Of a stretch of DNA of 64,000 nt, positions 18,530 through 30,272 are shown one piece after another; position 1 is the first letter of the stretch; each line of letters begins with the position of its first letter. The stretch spans positions 112,025-176,024 of the forward strand of contig NZ_JALLIY010000017.1 in NCBI RefSeq assembly GCF_023242315.1, read 5' to 3'. Both the position numbers and the translations under genes were made by a program. This DNA is from Pseudomonas sp. MWU13-2105. GTDB lineage: Bacteria; Pseudomonadota; Gammaproteobacteria; Pseudomonadales; Pseudomonadaceae. The notes under the pieces were generated by a model. It had not been told where the DNA came from. It did not search any database and saw nothing but the letters and a program-made list of their open reading frames with translations.

Positions 18530-18787
18530 ATGGCACACAAAAAAGCTGGTGGTAGTACCCGTAACGGTCGCGACTCAGAAGCCAAACGCCTTGGCGTGAA
18601 GATGTATGGCGGCCAGGCTATCAAAGCGGGCAACATCATCGTGCGTCAGCGCGGTACCCAATTCCACGCCGGTTACGGCGTTGGCATGGGTAAGGATCAC
18701 ACTCTCTTCGCTAAAGTCGAAGGCGTGATCAAGTTTGAAGTAAAAGGCGCGTTCAACCGCCGTTACGTGAGCATTGTCGCGGCTTAA
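18530..18787 (+). CDS. rpmA: 50S ribosomal protein L27
   Basis: The 85-aa L27 begins MAHKKAGGSTRNGRDSEAK and includes the conserved GGQAIKAGNIIVRQRGT block. Its N-terminus reaches the peptidyl-transferase centre. GGAG precedes the start. A strong terminator follows 18 bases after the stop, so obgE is probably transcribed separately. Confidence 0.98.
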   Translation: MAHKKAGGSTRNGRDSEAKRLGVKMYGGQAIKAGNIIVRQRGTQFHAGYGVGMGKDHTLFAKVEGVIKFEVKGAFNRRYVSIVAA

Positions 18788-18805
18788 TCGCGAGGATGCT
18801 GGAGA

Positions 18806-18832
18806 AGCCCCGTCTTGCGACGGGGCTTTTTC
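18806..18832 (+). terminator. Rho-independent terminator of rplU-rpmA
   Basis: AGCCCCGTC-TTGC-GACGGGGCT forms a perfect 9-bp stem followed by TTTTT. Confidence 0.92.
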
Positions 18833-18900
18833 GTTTGTGGGGTGAGTCTCTTGCAAAGCTGTTTGTATGGGCTGTCGGCGCTGGATTTTTCGGTCGTTGA

Positions 18901-19060
18901 GCGGGTTTGTTCGAAAGCTCGCCGAGCGGCGATCAGGCAAGGCAAAAACAGTCGAGGAAGCACGGTTTAGTCCGCTAAATGAGCATTCCGGGGTTGTTTT
19001 AAGCGCAGCATGATCGACGCGCAGGCAGGTTTCGGGCAAAACCTGAGTCGCCGCGCTCAT
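18901..19060. repeat. Candidate dispersed intergenic element between rpmA and obgE
   Basis: The spacer has internal structure that is not a gene: a hairpin TTTAG-TCCG-CTAAA near 18966-18979, and CAGGTTT/AAACCTG at 19026-19045. Its minus strand begins CTCATTTAGCGGACTAAACC and then runs through GACTGTTTTTGCCTTGCC, a phrase I associate with intergenic sequences recurring in Pseudomonas genomes. That is memory, not a search. Confidence 0.4.
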
Positions 19061-19129
19061 CTTTGCAAGGGTCTTATACTTGTATCTGTGATTTTTTTCG
19101 GCTCGTCCTGGTGACGAGAGGCGTGTGTT

Positions 19130-20353
19130 ATGAAGTTCGTTGATGAAGTATCGATTCGCGTAAAAGCTGGCGACGGCGGTAACGGTTGCATGAGTTTCCG
19201 TCGGGAAAAATTCATCGAAAACGGTGGTCCCAACGGTGGTGATGGTGGTGATGGCGGTTCGATCTACATGGTCGCCGACGAAAACCTCAATACCCTGGTG
19301 GATTACCGCTATACCCGGCACTTCGATGCCGAGCGCGGTTCCAACGGCGGCAGCACCGACTGCACCGGCAAGAAGGGCGAGGATCTGGAACTGCGCGTGC
19401 CGGTCGGCACCACGGTGATCGATTCCGCCACCCAGGAAGTCATCGGCGACCTGGTCAAGGCCGGTCAGCGCCTGCTGGTGGTTCATGGTGGCTGGCACGG
19501 CCTGGGCAATACCCGTTTCAAATCCAGCACCAACCGTGCGCCGCGCCAGACTACGCCAGGTAAGCCGGGCGAGCAGCGCGACCTCAAGCTGGAAATGAAG
19601 GTGCTGGCGGATGTCGGCCTGCTGGGCTTGCCGAATGCCGGTAAAAGTACCTTTATCCGTTCGGTCTCGGCGGCCAAGCCGAAGGTGGCGGATTATCCGT
19701 TCACCACCCTGGTGCCGAACCTCGGCGTGGTCAGTGTCGATCGCTGGAAAAGCTTCGTCATTGCCGACATCCCGGGGTTGATCGAAGGGGCTTCGGCGGG
19801 TGCAGGCCTGGGGATTCGCTTCCTCAAGCACTTGGCGCGCACGCGTTTGCTGCTGCACCTCGTCGACATGGCGCCGCTGGATGACAGCAGTGCGCCAGAT
19901 GCCGCTGAAGTGATCGTCAACGAGCTGACCAAGTTCAGTCCGTCGCTGGCTGAGCGTGATCGCTGGCTGGTGCTGAACAAGTGCGATCAGATCCTCGAGG
20001 AAGAGCACGAGGAGCGGGTCAAGCAGGTGGTCGAGCGTCTGCAGTGGACCGGTCCGGTCTATGTGATCTCGGCGATTGCCAAGGAAGGGACCGAGCGCCT
20101 GACTCGCGACATCATGCGCTATCTCGAGGATCGTCTTGATCGCCTGGCCAACGACCCGGCCTATGCCGACGAGTTGCGCGATCTGGATCAGCGTATCGAA
20201 GATGAGGCGCGTGCCCAGCTGCAAGCCCTGGATGACCAGCGCGCCCTGCGCCGCAGCGGCGTCAAGAGCGTCCACGACATCGGCGACGATGATTGGGACG
20301 AAGAAGATGTCGATGACGAAGATGGCCCGGAAATCATCTACGTGCGCGACTGA
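19130..20353 (+). CDS. obgE: GTPase ObgE (CgtA)
   Basis: This ribosome-associated GTPase acts in 50S assembly and stress control. The glycine-rich Obg fold occupies about 1-158, with clusters such as GGDGGDGG. The G domain has G1 GLPNAGKST, G3 DIPGLIEG and G4 NKCD. The acidic C-terminal tail (DDDWDEEDVDDEDGPE) is typical. Length is 407 aa, and ATG 19130 gives the conserved MKFVDEV start. It precedes proB as in other pseudomonads. Confidence 0.97.
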   Translation: MKFVDEVSIRVKAGDGGNGCMSFRREKFIENGGPNGGDGGDGGSIYMVADENLNTLVDYRYTRHFDAERGSNGGSTDCTGKKGEDLELRVPVGTTVIDSATQEVIGDLVKAGQRLLVVHGGWHGLGNTRFKSSTNRAPRQTTPGKPGEQRDLKLEMKVLADVGLLGLPNAGKSTFIRSVSAAKPKVADYPFTTLVPNLGVVSVDRWKSFVIADIPGLIEGASAGAGLGIRFLKHLARTRLLLHLVDMAPLDDSSAPDAAEVIVNELTKFSPSLAERDRWLVLNKCDQILEEEHEERVKQVVERLQWTGPVYVISAIAKEGTERLTRDIMRYLEDRLDRLANDPAYADELRDLDQRIEDEARAQLQALDDQRALRRSGVKSVHDIGDDDWDEEDVDDEDGPEIIYVRD

Positions 20354-20558
20354 GGTCAGGCTTTGTCGTGCGGATTGGCCGCTGCTCGAGGGTGAGTGGG
20401 CGGTCTATCCGGTTGGCGGCGGTGTTATCATCGTCATCAGCCTGTTCCATCTGGCGCCGCTCATTCGAGCGGCGTTGTGGTTTCTGGGAGCCGGCTACCC
20501 TGAACAATCGCATGGGCGGCGCTCGGTCGCGCTGCCCGCAAGCCAAGGTTGAAAGATG

Positions 20559-21677
20559 ATGCGGAGCAAGGTGACAGGTGCGCGGCGTTGGGTCGTGAAG
20601 ATCGGCAGCGCACTGCTGACGGCGGACGGCAAGGGCCTGGATCGCGCCGCAATGGGTGTCTGGGTCGAACAGATGGTGGCGTTGCACGAGGCGGGCGTCG
20701 AGCTGGTGCTGGTGTCTTCCGGTGCGGTGGCGGCGGGTATGAGTCGCCTGGGCTGGACGGTGCGACCGACGGCCATGCACGAGTTGCAGGCGGCTGCCGC
20801 CATTGGCCAGATGGGCCTGGTGCAGGCCTGGGAGTCGAGCTTTGCCGAGCATGGCCGGCATACCGCGCAGATCCTGCTGACCCATGACGACCTCTCCGAT
20901 CGCAAGCGTTACCTCAATGCGCGCAGCACGCTGCGGGCGCTGGTGGAGCTCAAGGTCATCCCGGTGATCAACGAGAACGACACCGTGGTCACCGACGAAA
21001 TCCGTTTTGGCGACAACGACACCCTGGCGGCGCTGGTGGCCAACCTGGTGGAGGCGGACTTGCTGGTGATTCTCACGGATCGCGATGGCATGTTTGACGC
21101 CGATCCGCGCAACAATCCCGATGCCCAGCTGATTTATGAGGCGCGTGCCGATGATCCGGCGCTGGATGCCGTGGCCGGTGGTACCGGCGGTGCGCTGGGG
21201 CGTGGCGGCATGCAGACCAAGCTGCGCGCGGCGCGACTGGCGGCGCGTTCCGGGGCGCATACGATCATTGTTGGCGGACGCCTTGAGCGTGTGTTGGATC
21301 GCCTGAAGTCCGGCGAGCGCATTGGCACCTTGCTGTCGCCTGAGCGCGGCATGCTGGCGGCGCGCAAGCAGTGGCTGGCCGGGCATCTGCAGACCCGTGG
21401 CACGCTGGTGCTCGATGATGGCGCGGTGAATGCGCTGGCGCGGGACCACAAAAGCCTGCTGCCGGTAGGGGTGAAGCTGGTCCAGGGCAGCTTCCGTCGC
21501 GGTGAGATGGTGGTGTGCGTGGCCTCGGACGGGCGCGAGATTGCTCGTGGGCTGGCAAATTACAGTGCGCTTGAGGCGCAAAAAATTATCGGCCAGCCGT
21601 CGGATGCGATCGTTGCTGTGCTGGGGTATATGGCGGAGCCTGAGCTGGTTCATCGCGATAACCTGATTCTGGTCTGA
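20559..21677 (+). CDS. proB: Glutamate 5-kinase
   Basis: ProB phosphorylates glutamate in the first step of proline synthesis and is feedback-inhibited by proline. The amino-acid kinase domain (about 8-255) shows VVKIGSALLT, SSGAVAAGMSRLG and FGDNDTLAALVAN; a C-terminal PUA domain (about 280-360) follows. The product is 372 aa from the ATG at 20559. An ATG one codon upstream (20556) is equally readable and slightly better spaced from AAGG. It is probably co-transcribed with the CreA-like gene. Confidence 0.96.
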   Translation: MRSKVTGARRWVVKIGSALLTADGKGLDRAAMGVWVEQMVALHEAGVELVLVSSGAVAAGMSRLGWTVRPTAMHELQAAAAIGQMGLVQAWESSFAEHGRHTAQILLTHDDLSDRKRYLNARSTLRALVELKVIPVINENDTVVTDEIRFGDNDTLAALVANLVEADLLVILTDRDGMFDADPRNNPDAQLIYEARADDPALDAVAGGTGGALGRGGMQTKLRAARLAARSGAHTIIVGGRLERVLDRLKSGERIGTLLSPERGMLAARKQWLAGHLQTRGTLVLDDGAVNALARDHKSLLPVGVKLVQGSFRRGEMVVCVASDGREIARGLANYSALEAQKIIGQPSDAIVAVLGYMAEPELVHRDNLILV

Positions 21678-21696
21678 TGGATTGAGGGATATGGGT

Positions 21697-22158
21697 ATGG
21701 GTATCGCAAAGGGATTGTTGGGATTGCTGCTGGCGATGCCGTTGCTGGCATCGGCGGAAGAGATTGGCCAGGTGTCGACGGTCTTCAAGTTTGTCGGGCC
21801 GAACGATCGCATCGTGGTCGAGGCGTTTGACGATCCCAAGGTCGAGGGCGTGACCTGCTACCTGTCCCGGGCCAAGACTGGCGGCTTGAAAGGTGGTCTG
21901 GGGTTGGCCGAGGATCGTGCCGAGGCGTCGCTGGCCTGTCGTCAGGTCGGGCCGATTCGCTTCAGTGGTGAATTGAAGGATGGCGAGGAGGTGTTCAAGG
22001 AGCGCACCTCGCTGGTATTCAAGACCATGCAGGTGGTGCGTTTCCTCGACAAGAAGCGCAATACCCTGGTGTATCTGGTCTATAGCGACCGCTTGATCGA
22101 AGGCAGCCCGCAGAATGCGGTGACGGCGATTCCGATCCTGCCTTGGCCGCATCAGTAA
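21697..22158 (+). CDS. creA: CreA family exported protein
   Basis: The 153-aa protein has a signal peptide (MGIAKGLLGLLLAMPLLASA) and the CreA core: EEIGQVSTVFKFVGPNDRI, VTCYLSRAKTGGLKGGLG and LVYLVYSDRLIEGSPQNA. The role of CreA is unknown; despite its neighbourhood name in E. coli it is a periplasmic protein and not a regulator. ATG 21697 is preferred because GAGGG then lies eight bases upstream; an ATG two codons earlier is too close to it. Confidence 0.9.
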   Translation: MGIAKGLLGLLLAMPLLASAEEIGQVSTVFKFVGPNDRIVVEAFDDPKVEGVTCYLSRAKTGGLKGGLGLAEDRAEASLACRQVGPIRFSGELKDGEEVFKERTSLVFKTMQVVRFLDKKRNTLVYLVYSDRLIEGSPQNAVTAIPILPWPHQ

Positions 22159-22212
22159 GGCCTTGAGGTTGTCGGTTCGGCGGGGTTTCGGTTGTCGAGC
22201 GCAGACTTGGAG

Positions 22213-22286
22213 TGTGGGGGTGGAGCTTGCCTGCGAGGGGGGGCTGAAGATCGCCAAAAGCTTTGCGGGCAAGCACCGCTCCCACA
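22213..22286. repeat. Degenerate REPIN
   Basis: GTGGGGGTGGAGCTTGCCTGCGA and an inverted GCGGGCAAGCACCGCTCCCACA form an imperfect REP pair in the convergent spacer between creA and rpsT. Confidence 0.7.
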
Positions 22287-22312
22287 TTCGATAGATATGC
22301 TTTCTTTCGGGC

Positions 22313-22343
22313 AATAAAAAACCGACCCTAGGGTCGGCTTTTT
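22313..22343. terminator. Bidirectional terminator between creA and rpsT
   Basis: CCGACCC-TA-GGGTCGG is flanked by an A-run on the left and TTTTT on the right, so it can end transcripts from both convergent genes. Confidence 0.9.
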
Positions 22344-22357
22344 AACACGCGTGTCGC

Positions 22358-22636
22358 TTAGGCTGCAGCAGCAAGGTTCAGAGCCTTGATGTGGCCGTTC
22401 AGACGACCCTTGTGACGAGCGGCCTTGTTCTTGTGGATGATGCCTTTATCGGCCATACGGTCGATAACAGGAACAGCCAGAACATAAGCGGCTTGAGCTT
22501 TGGCAGCGTCTTTTGCGTCGATGGCTTTAACCACATTCTTGATGTAGGTACGAACCATGGAACGCAGGCTGGCGTTGTGGCTGCGACGCTTCTCAGCCTG
22601 TTTTGCACGTTTTTTGGCGGAAGGTGTGTTGGCCAC
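22358..22636 (-). CDS. rpsT: 30S ribosomal protein S20
   Basis: The 92-aa S20 starts MANTPSAKKRAKQAEKRRSH and ends KGRLNGHIKALNLAAAA. The start codon is GTG at 22636 with GAGGAG eight bases upstream. A non-ATG start is known in rpsT of other bacteria and fits its autoregulation. It diverges from murJ. Confidence 0.98.
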   Translation of the reverse strand: MANTPSAKKRAKQAEKRRSHNASLRSMVRTYIKNVVKAIDAKDAAKAQAAYVLAVPVIDRMADKGIIHKNKAARHKGRLNGHIKALNLAAAA

Positions 22637-22889
22637 CGTCGAGCTCCTCGAAAGACTTTTTAGGAAATAGCAAACAAAATAGGCCGCGAATCATGCCGAT
22701 GAGTTGAAGTCTTGTCAAGGGCAGGTGATGCGTTCCGCTGAGTGGTCGATCTTGAAGTGACGGGTGATTTATTTCCGGCGCCTGACCTGTAAACTCGCGA
22801 GCTTTGGCTCTGTGCTGTTGCGGCGCGGAGTATCGCACAACTGGGCGCTTTGTTCGCCTGCTCTTTCTCCAAAGGCGCACACTCTTTTA

Positions 22890-24428
22890 ATGAATCTGCT
22901 CAAATCGTTGGCTGCCGTCAGCTCTATCACGATGATTTCCCGGGTTCTGGGCTTCGTTCGCGATACGATTATCGCGCGTATCTTCGGGGCCGGAATGGCC
23001 ACCGATGCCTTCTTTATCGCCTTCAAACTGCCCAACCTGCTGCGGCGGATTTTTGCCGAGGGCGCGTTTTCCCAGGCTTTCGTGCCGATCCTGGCGGAAT
23101 ACAAGAGCCAGCAGGGCGAGGAGGCGACCCGCACCTTTGTTGCCTATGTCAGCGGCCTGTTGACCCTGGTCCTGGCGTTGGTGACGGTGCTCGGCATGAT
23201 CGCCGCGCCCTGGGTGATCTGGGCCACGGCCCCGGGTTTCACCGACACGCCGGAGAAGTTCAAGCTGACCTCCGACCTGTTGCGGGTGACGTTCCCTTAT
23301 ATATTGCTGATCTCGCTGTCATCCCTGGCGGGGGCGATCCTCAATACCTGGAACCGTTTTTCGGTGCCGGCCTTCGTGCCGACGCTGCTGAACGTGAGCA
23401 TGATCATTTTTGCCCTGTTCCTGACACCGTACTTCGATCCGCCGGTGATGGCCCTGGGCTGGGCGGTGCTGGCCGGTGGCCTGGCGCAACTGCTCTACCA
23501 GCTGCCGAGCCTGAAAAAAATCGGCATGTTGGTGCTGCCACGGCTGAATCTGCGTGATTCCGGCGTCTGGCGAGTGATGAAGCAGATGCTGCCAGCGATT
23601 CTCGGCGTCTCGGTGAGCCAGATCTCGCTGATCATCAACACCATCTTCGCCTCCTTCCTGGTGGCGGGCTCGGTGTCCTGGATGTACTACGCCGATCGCT
23701 TGATGGAGTTGCCGTCCGGCGTGCTCGGCGTGGCCCTGGGCACCATCCTGTTGCCGATCCTGTCGAAGACCTACGCCAGCAAGGACCGCCACGAGTATTC
23801 GCGGATTCTCGATTGGGGCCTGCGCCTGTGCTTCGTGCTGGTGCTGCCGTGCTCCCTGGCACTGGCGATTCTCTCCGAGCCGCTGACGGTGGCGTTGTTC
23901 CAGTACGGCAAGTTCAGCGCCTTCGACGCTGCCATGACCCAGCGGGCGCTGGTGGCCTACTCCCTGGGCTTGCTGGGCATCATCATGATCAAGGTCCTGG
24001 CGCCGGGCTTCTACGCGCAGCAGAACATTCGCACGCCGGTGAAAATCGCCATTTTCACCCTGACGGTCACCCAGTTGCTCAACCTGGTCTTTATCGGGCC
24101 CCTGGCCCATGCCGGGCTGGCGCTGGCAATCAGCGCCGGGGCCTGCATCAACGCCGGGCTGCTGTTCTGGCAATTGCGCAAGCAGCAATTGTTCGTGCCG
24201 CAGCCGGGCTGGTGGTCGTATCTGGCGAAGCTGGTGCTGGCGGTGGCGGTGATGTCGGCGGTATTGCTGGGCTTGATGCACGTCATGCCGGCCTGGGACC
24301 AGGGGCAGATGCTCGAGCGTTTCCTGCGTTTGGGTGGGTTGGTGGGGGCGGGTGTGCTGGCCTATTTCGGCATGTTGCTGGCGTTGGGGATGCGCTTGCG
24401 GCATTTCAATCGCAAATCATTGATGTAG
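22890..24428 (+). CDS. murJ: Lipid II flippase MurJ (MviN)
   Basis: This inner-membrane MOP-superfamily protein of 512 aa moves lipid II to the periplasmic face for peptidoglycan synthesis. The N-terminus MNLLKSLAAVSSITMISRVLGFVRD is typical, and essential arginines are visible in FVRD and NLLRR. About fourteen hydrophobic segments span the length. An in-frame longer reading from 22764 is rejected because homologues start at MNLL. It is followed by ribF. Confidence 0.96.
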   Translation: MNLLKSLAAVSSITMISRVLGFVRDTIIARIFGAGMATDAFFIAFKLPNLLRRIFAEGAFSQAFVPILAEYKSQQGEEATRTFVAYVSGLLTLVLALVTVLGMIAAPWVIWATAPGFTDTPEKFKLTSDLLRVTFPYILLISLSSLAGAILNTWNRFSVPAFVPTLLNVSMIIFALFLTPYFDPPVMALGWAVLAGGLAQLLYQLPSLKKIGMLVLPRLNLRDSGVWRVMKQMLPAILGVSVSQISLIINTIFASFLVAGSVSWMYYADRLMELPSGVLGVALGTILLPILSKTYASKDRHEYSRILDWGLRLCFVLVLPCSLALAILSEPLTVALFQYGKFSAFDAAMTQRALVAYSLGLLGIIMIKVLAPGFYAQQNIRTPVKIAIFTLTVTQLLNLVFIGPLAHAGLALAISAGACINAGLLFWQLRKQQLFVPQPGWWSYLAKLVLAVAVMSAVLLGLMHVMPAWDQGQMLERFLRLGGLVGAGVLAYFGMLLALGMRLRHFNRKSLM

Positions 24429-24557
24429 CACAGGGCACCCCGGTGGGGCGTCGCAGGCGAGAGTTTTGTCGGTTCGATCGATTTGGGTGCTGCTGTTGCC
24501 TGTCGTCGGCCGCCGGGTGTGGTTATAATCGACCACTTTATGAGCAAGAAGCGCGTT

Positions 24558-25504
24558 ATGCAGCTGGTTCGAGGCCTTCACAACCTGCGCCCCCGGCATC
24601 GGGGCTGCGTCGCCACCATTGGCAACTTTGACGGTGTTCACCGTGGTCACCAGGCTATCCTGGCCCGACTGCGCGAGCGCGCGCTGGAGTTGGGCCTACC
24701 CAGCTGCGTGGTGATTTTCGAACCGCAGCCCCGCGAGTTCTTTGCTCCGGATACCGCGCCGGCGCGTCTGGCGCGGCTGCGTGACAAACTGAAGCTGTTG
24801 GCCGCCGAGGGCGTCGACCGGGTCCTGTGCCTGGCCTTCAACCAGCGCCTGAGCAAGCTCAGCGCCGCCGAGTTCGTCGATACCATCCTGGTGGACGGTC
24901 TTGGCGTGCAGCATCTGGAAGTCGGCGACGATTTCCGCTTCGGCTGTGATCGCGTCGGCGACTTCGAGTTCCTGCAGCAGGCCGGCAGCGCCCGCGGTTT
25001 CACTGTCGAGGCGGCGCAAACCGTCGAGCTCGACGGTTTGCGGGTCAGCAGCACCCAGGTGCGTAATGCCCTGGCGGCAGCGGATTTCCCCCTGGCCGAG
25101 CGTTTGCTCGGCCGCCCGTTCCGCATTGCCGGACGGGTGCTGCATGGCCAGAAGCTGGCGCGCCAATTGGGCACGCCGACGGCCAACGTGCAGCTCAAGC
25201 GTCGTCGCGTGCCGTTGACCGGGGTGTACCTGGTCAGCGTCGAGATCGATGGCCAGCCGTGGCCGGGCGTCGCCAATATCGGCGTGCGACCCACGGTTTC
25301 AGGTGATGGCAGCGCTCACCTGGAAGTGCATCTGCTGGATTTTGCCGGTGATCTGTACGACCGGCGTTTGACCGTGGTTTTCCACCACAAGCTGCGCGAT
25401 GAGCAGCGATTCGCCTCCCTCGAGGCGCTCAAGACGGCGATCAATGCGGACGTCGCCGCCGCCCGTGCCCACTGGCAGGGTTCACCGCTTAAAAAGAGCC
25501 TGAA

Positions 25505-25508
<4 letters not shown>
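24558..25508 (+). CDS. ribF: Bifunctional riboflavin kinase / FAD synthetase
   Basis: RibF converts riboflavin to FMN and then FAD. The N-terminal nucleotidyltransferase half has TIGNFDGVHRGHQ and the C-terminal kinase half has GTPTANV and GVYLVSVEIDG. The start at 24558 (MQLVRGLHNLRP) follows the Pseudomonas family; an ATG six codons upstream is the alternative. Length is 316 aa. Its stop overlaps the ileS start (ATGA), indicating translational coupling. Confidence 0.95.
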
Positions 25509-28328
<2,820 letters not shown>

Positions 28329-28336
<8 letters not shown>

Positions 28337-28844
28337 TGCCAGTGCCGGCCGTTTCGGCCGCCTGGGCTGGCTGTGGTTGAGCGTGTTGGTCCTGGTCATC
28401 GACCAGGCCAGCAAGCTCCACTTCGAAAGCTCGCTGACCCTGTACCAGCAAATCGTGATCATCCCCGATTACTTCAGCTGGACCCTGGCCTACAACACCG
28501 GCGCGGCGTTCAGTTTCCTGGCCGAAAGCTCCGGCTGGCAGCGCTGGCTGTTTGCGCTGATCGCGCTGGTGGTCAGTGCCGTGCTGGTGGTCTGGCTCAA
28601 GCGCCTGGGGCGCAACGAAACCTGGCTGGCGATCGCCCTGGCCCTGGTGCTCGGTGGCGCCCTGGGCAACCTGTATGACCGCATCGCCCTTGGCCATGTG
28701 ATCGACTTCGTCCTGGTGCACTGGCAGAACCGCTGGTACTTCCCGGCGTTCAACTTTGCCGACAGCGCCATCAGCGTGGGTGCGGTGATGCTGGCGCTGG
28801 ATATGTTCAAGAGTAAAAAGTCCGGAGAACCCGCTCATGACTGA
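28329..28844 (+). CDS. lspA: Lipoprotein signal peptidase
   Basis: This inner-membrane aspartyl protease (171 aa, four hydrophobic segments) removes signal peptides from prolipoproteins. The catalytic region is seen in GNLYDRIALGHVIDF and FNFADSAISVG. It overlaps ileS at its 5' end and fkpB at its 3' end, each by eight bases. This ribF-ileS-lspA-fkpB-ispH order is the standard gammaproteobacterial operon. Confidence 0.97.
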
Positions 28845-29289
28845 ATCCGCAGTGGCTGAGCAACGCATCGGTCAGAACACCCAGGTCACCTTGCACTTCG
28901 CCTTGCGCCTGGAAAACGGCGACACTGTCGACAGCACCTTCGACAAGGCCCCGGCAACCTTCAAGGTTGGCGACGGCAACCTGCTGCCGGGCTTCGAGGT
29001 GGCGTTGTTCGGTTTCAAGGCCGGTGACAAGCGTAATCTGACAGTGGCCCCGGAAAATGCCTTCGGCCAGCCGAACCCGCAGAATGTGCAGGTCATCCCG
29101 CGTTCGCAGTTCCAGGACATGGAGCTGTCGGAAGGTTTGCTGGTGATCTTCAACGATGCAGCCAATACCGAGCTGCCCGGTGTGGTGAAGGTGTTCGACG
29201 ACGCCCAGGTGACGGTTGACTTCAACCACCCGCTGGCGGGCAAGACCCTGACCTTCGATGTCGAGATCATCGAGGTCAAGGCGCTTTAA
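28837..29289 (+). CDS. fkpB: FKBP-type peptidyl-prolyl isomerase FkpB (SlpA-like)
   Basis: The 150-aa protein has an FKBP fold with an inserted IF chaperone domain: LENGDTVDSTFDKAP, GDGNLLPGFEVALFG, the insert NAFGQPNPQNVQVIPRSQF, and a C-terminal return to FKBP (NHPLAGKTLTFDVEI). This is the SlyD/SlpA arrangement without the metal-binding tail of SlyD. It lies between lspA and ispH. Confidence 0.95.
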   Translation: MTESAVAEQRIGQNTQVTLHFALRLENGDTVDSTFDKAPATFKVGDGNLLPGFEVALFGFKAGDKRNLTVAPENAFGQPNPQNVQVIPRSQFQDMELSEGLLVIFNDAANTELPGVVKVFDDAQVTVDFNHPLAGKTLTFDVEIIEVKAL

Positions 29290-29324
29290 TATTTCCCCCT
29301 TGCGCGCAAGACACGAGGCACAGC

Positions 29325-30272
29325 ATGCATATCAAACTCGCCAACCCCCGTGGCTTCTGCGCCGGCGTGGACCGGGCGATCGAAATCGTCAACCGGGCCC
29401 TGGAAGTCTTCGGCCCGCCGATCTACGTGCGCCATGAAGTGGTGCACAACAAATTTGTCGTCGAAGACCTGCGTGCCCGTGGCGCCATCTTCGTCGAAGA
29501 GCTGGACCAGGTCCCGGATGACGTGATCGTGATCTTCAGTGCCCACGGCGTTTCCCAGGCCGTGCGCACGGAAGCTTCGGGGCGTGGCCTGAAGGTGTTC
29601 GACGCGACCTGTCCGTTGGTGACCAAGGTGCATATCGAAGTGGCGCGCTACAGCCGCGACGGTCGTGAATGTATCCTGATCGGCCATGCCGGCCACCCGG
29701 AAGTCGAAGGCACCATGGGCCAGTACGACGACGTCAACGGCGGTTCGATCTACCTGGTGGAAGACGAGAAAGACGTCGCCGACCTGCAGGTGCGCAACCC
29801 GGAAAAACTGGCGTTCGTGACCCAGACCACCCTGTCCATGGACGACACCAGTCGGGTTATCGATGCCCTGCGGGCGCGCTTCCCGGCCATTGGCGGGCCG
29901 CGCAAGGACGATATCTGCTATGCCACGCAAAACCGCCAGGACGCGGTCAAGCAACTGGCCGACGAGTGCGATGTGGTGTTGGTGGTGGGCAGCCCGAACA
30001 GCTCCAACTCCAACCGCTTGCGTGAGTTGGCCGAGCGCATGTCGACGCCGGCCTATCTCATCGACGGTGCCGAAGACCTGCAGCGCAGCTGGTTCGACGG
30101 TGTCGAGCGGATCGGCATCACCGCCGGCGCTTCGGCGCCGGAAGTGCTGGTGCGTGGGGTGATCCAGCAGCTCCAGGCCTGGGGCGCGAGCGGTGCCGAT
30201 GAATTGGCCGGGCGTGAGGAGAACGTGACCTTCTCCATGCCCAAGGAACTACGCGTTCGCTCCTTGCTGTAA
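29325..30272 (+). CDS. ispH: 4-hydroxy-3-methylbut-2-enyl diphosphate reductase (IspH/LytB)
   Basis: This iron-sulphur enzyme makes IPP and DMAPP in the last step of the MEP pathway. The three cluster cysteines are in GFCAGVDRA, DATCPLVTKVH and DICYATQNRQ. HPEVEGTMGQ carries the catalytic Glu region, and SPNSSNSNRL binds diphosphate. Length is 315 aa. The 3' end overlaps the oppositely oriented fimT-like gene by 24 bases. Confidence 0.97.
   Translation: MHIKLANPRGFCAGVDRAIEIVNRALEVFGPPIYVRHEVVHNKFVVEDLRARGAIFVEELDQVPDDVIVIFSAHGVSQAVRTEASGRGLKVFDATCPLVTKVHIEVARYSRDGRECILIGHAGHPEVEGTMGQYDDVNGGSIYLVEDEKDVADLQVRNPEKLAFVTQTTLSMDDTSRVIDALRARFPAIGGPRKDDICYATQNRQDAVKQLADECDVVLVVGSPNSSNSNRLRELAERMSTPAYLIDGAEDLQRSWFDGVERIGITAGASAPEVLVRGVIQQLQAWGASGADELAGREENVTFSMPKELRVRSLL

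Noticed and set aside
18575..20275. Minus-strand open frame of 566 codons across rpmA and obgE
   Set aside because: It crosses two well-supported genes and a terminator on the other strand; no protein features.
20334..21839. Minus-strand open frame of 501 codons
   Set aside because: It is antisense to proB and creA; His/Gln/Arg-rich shadow composition.
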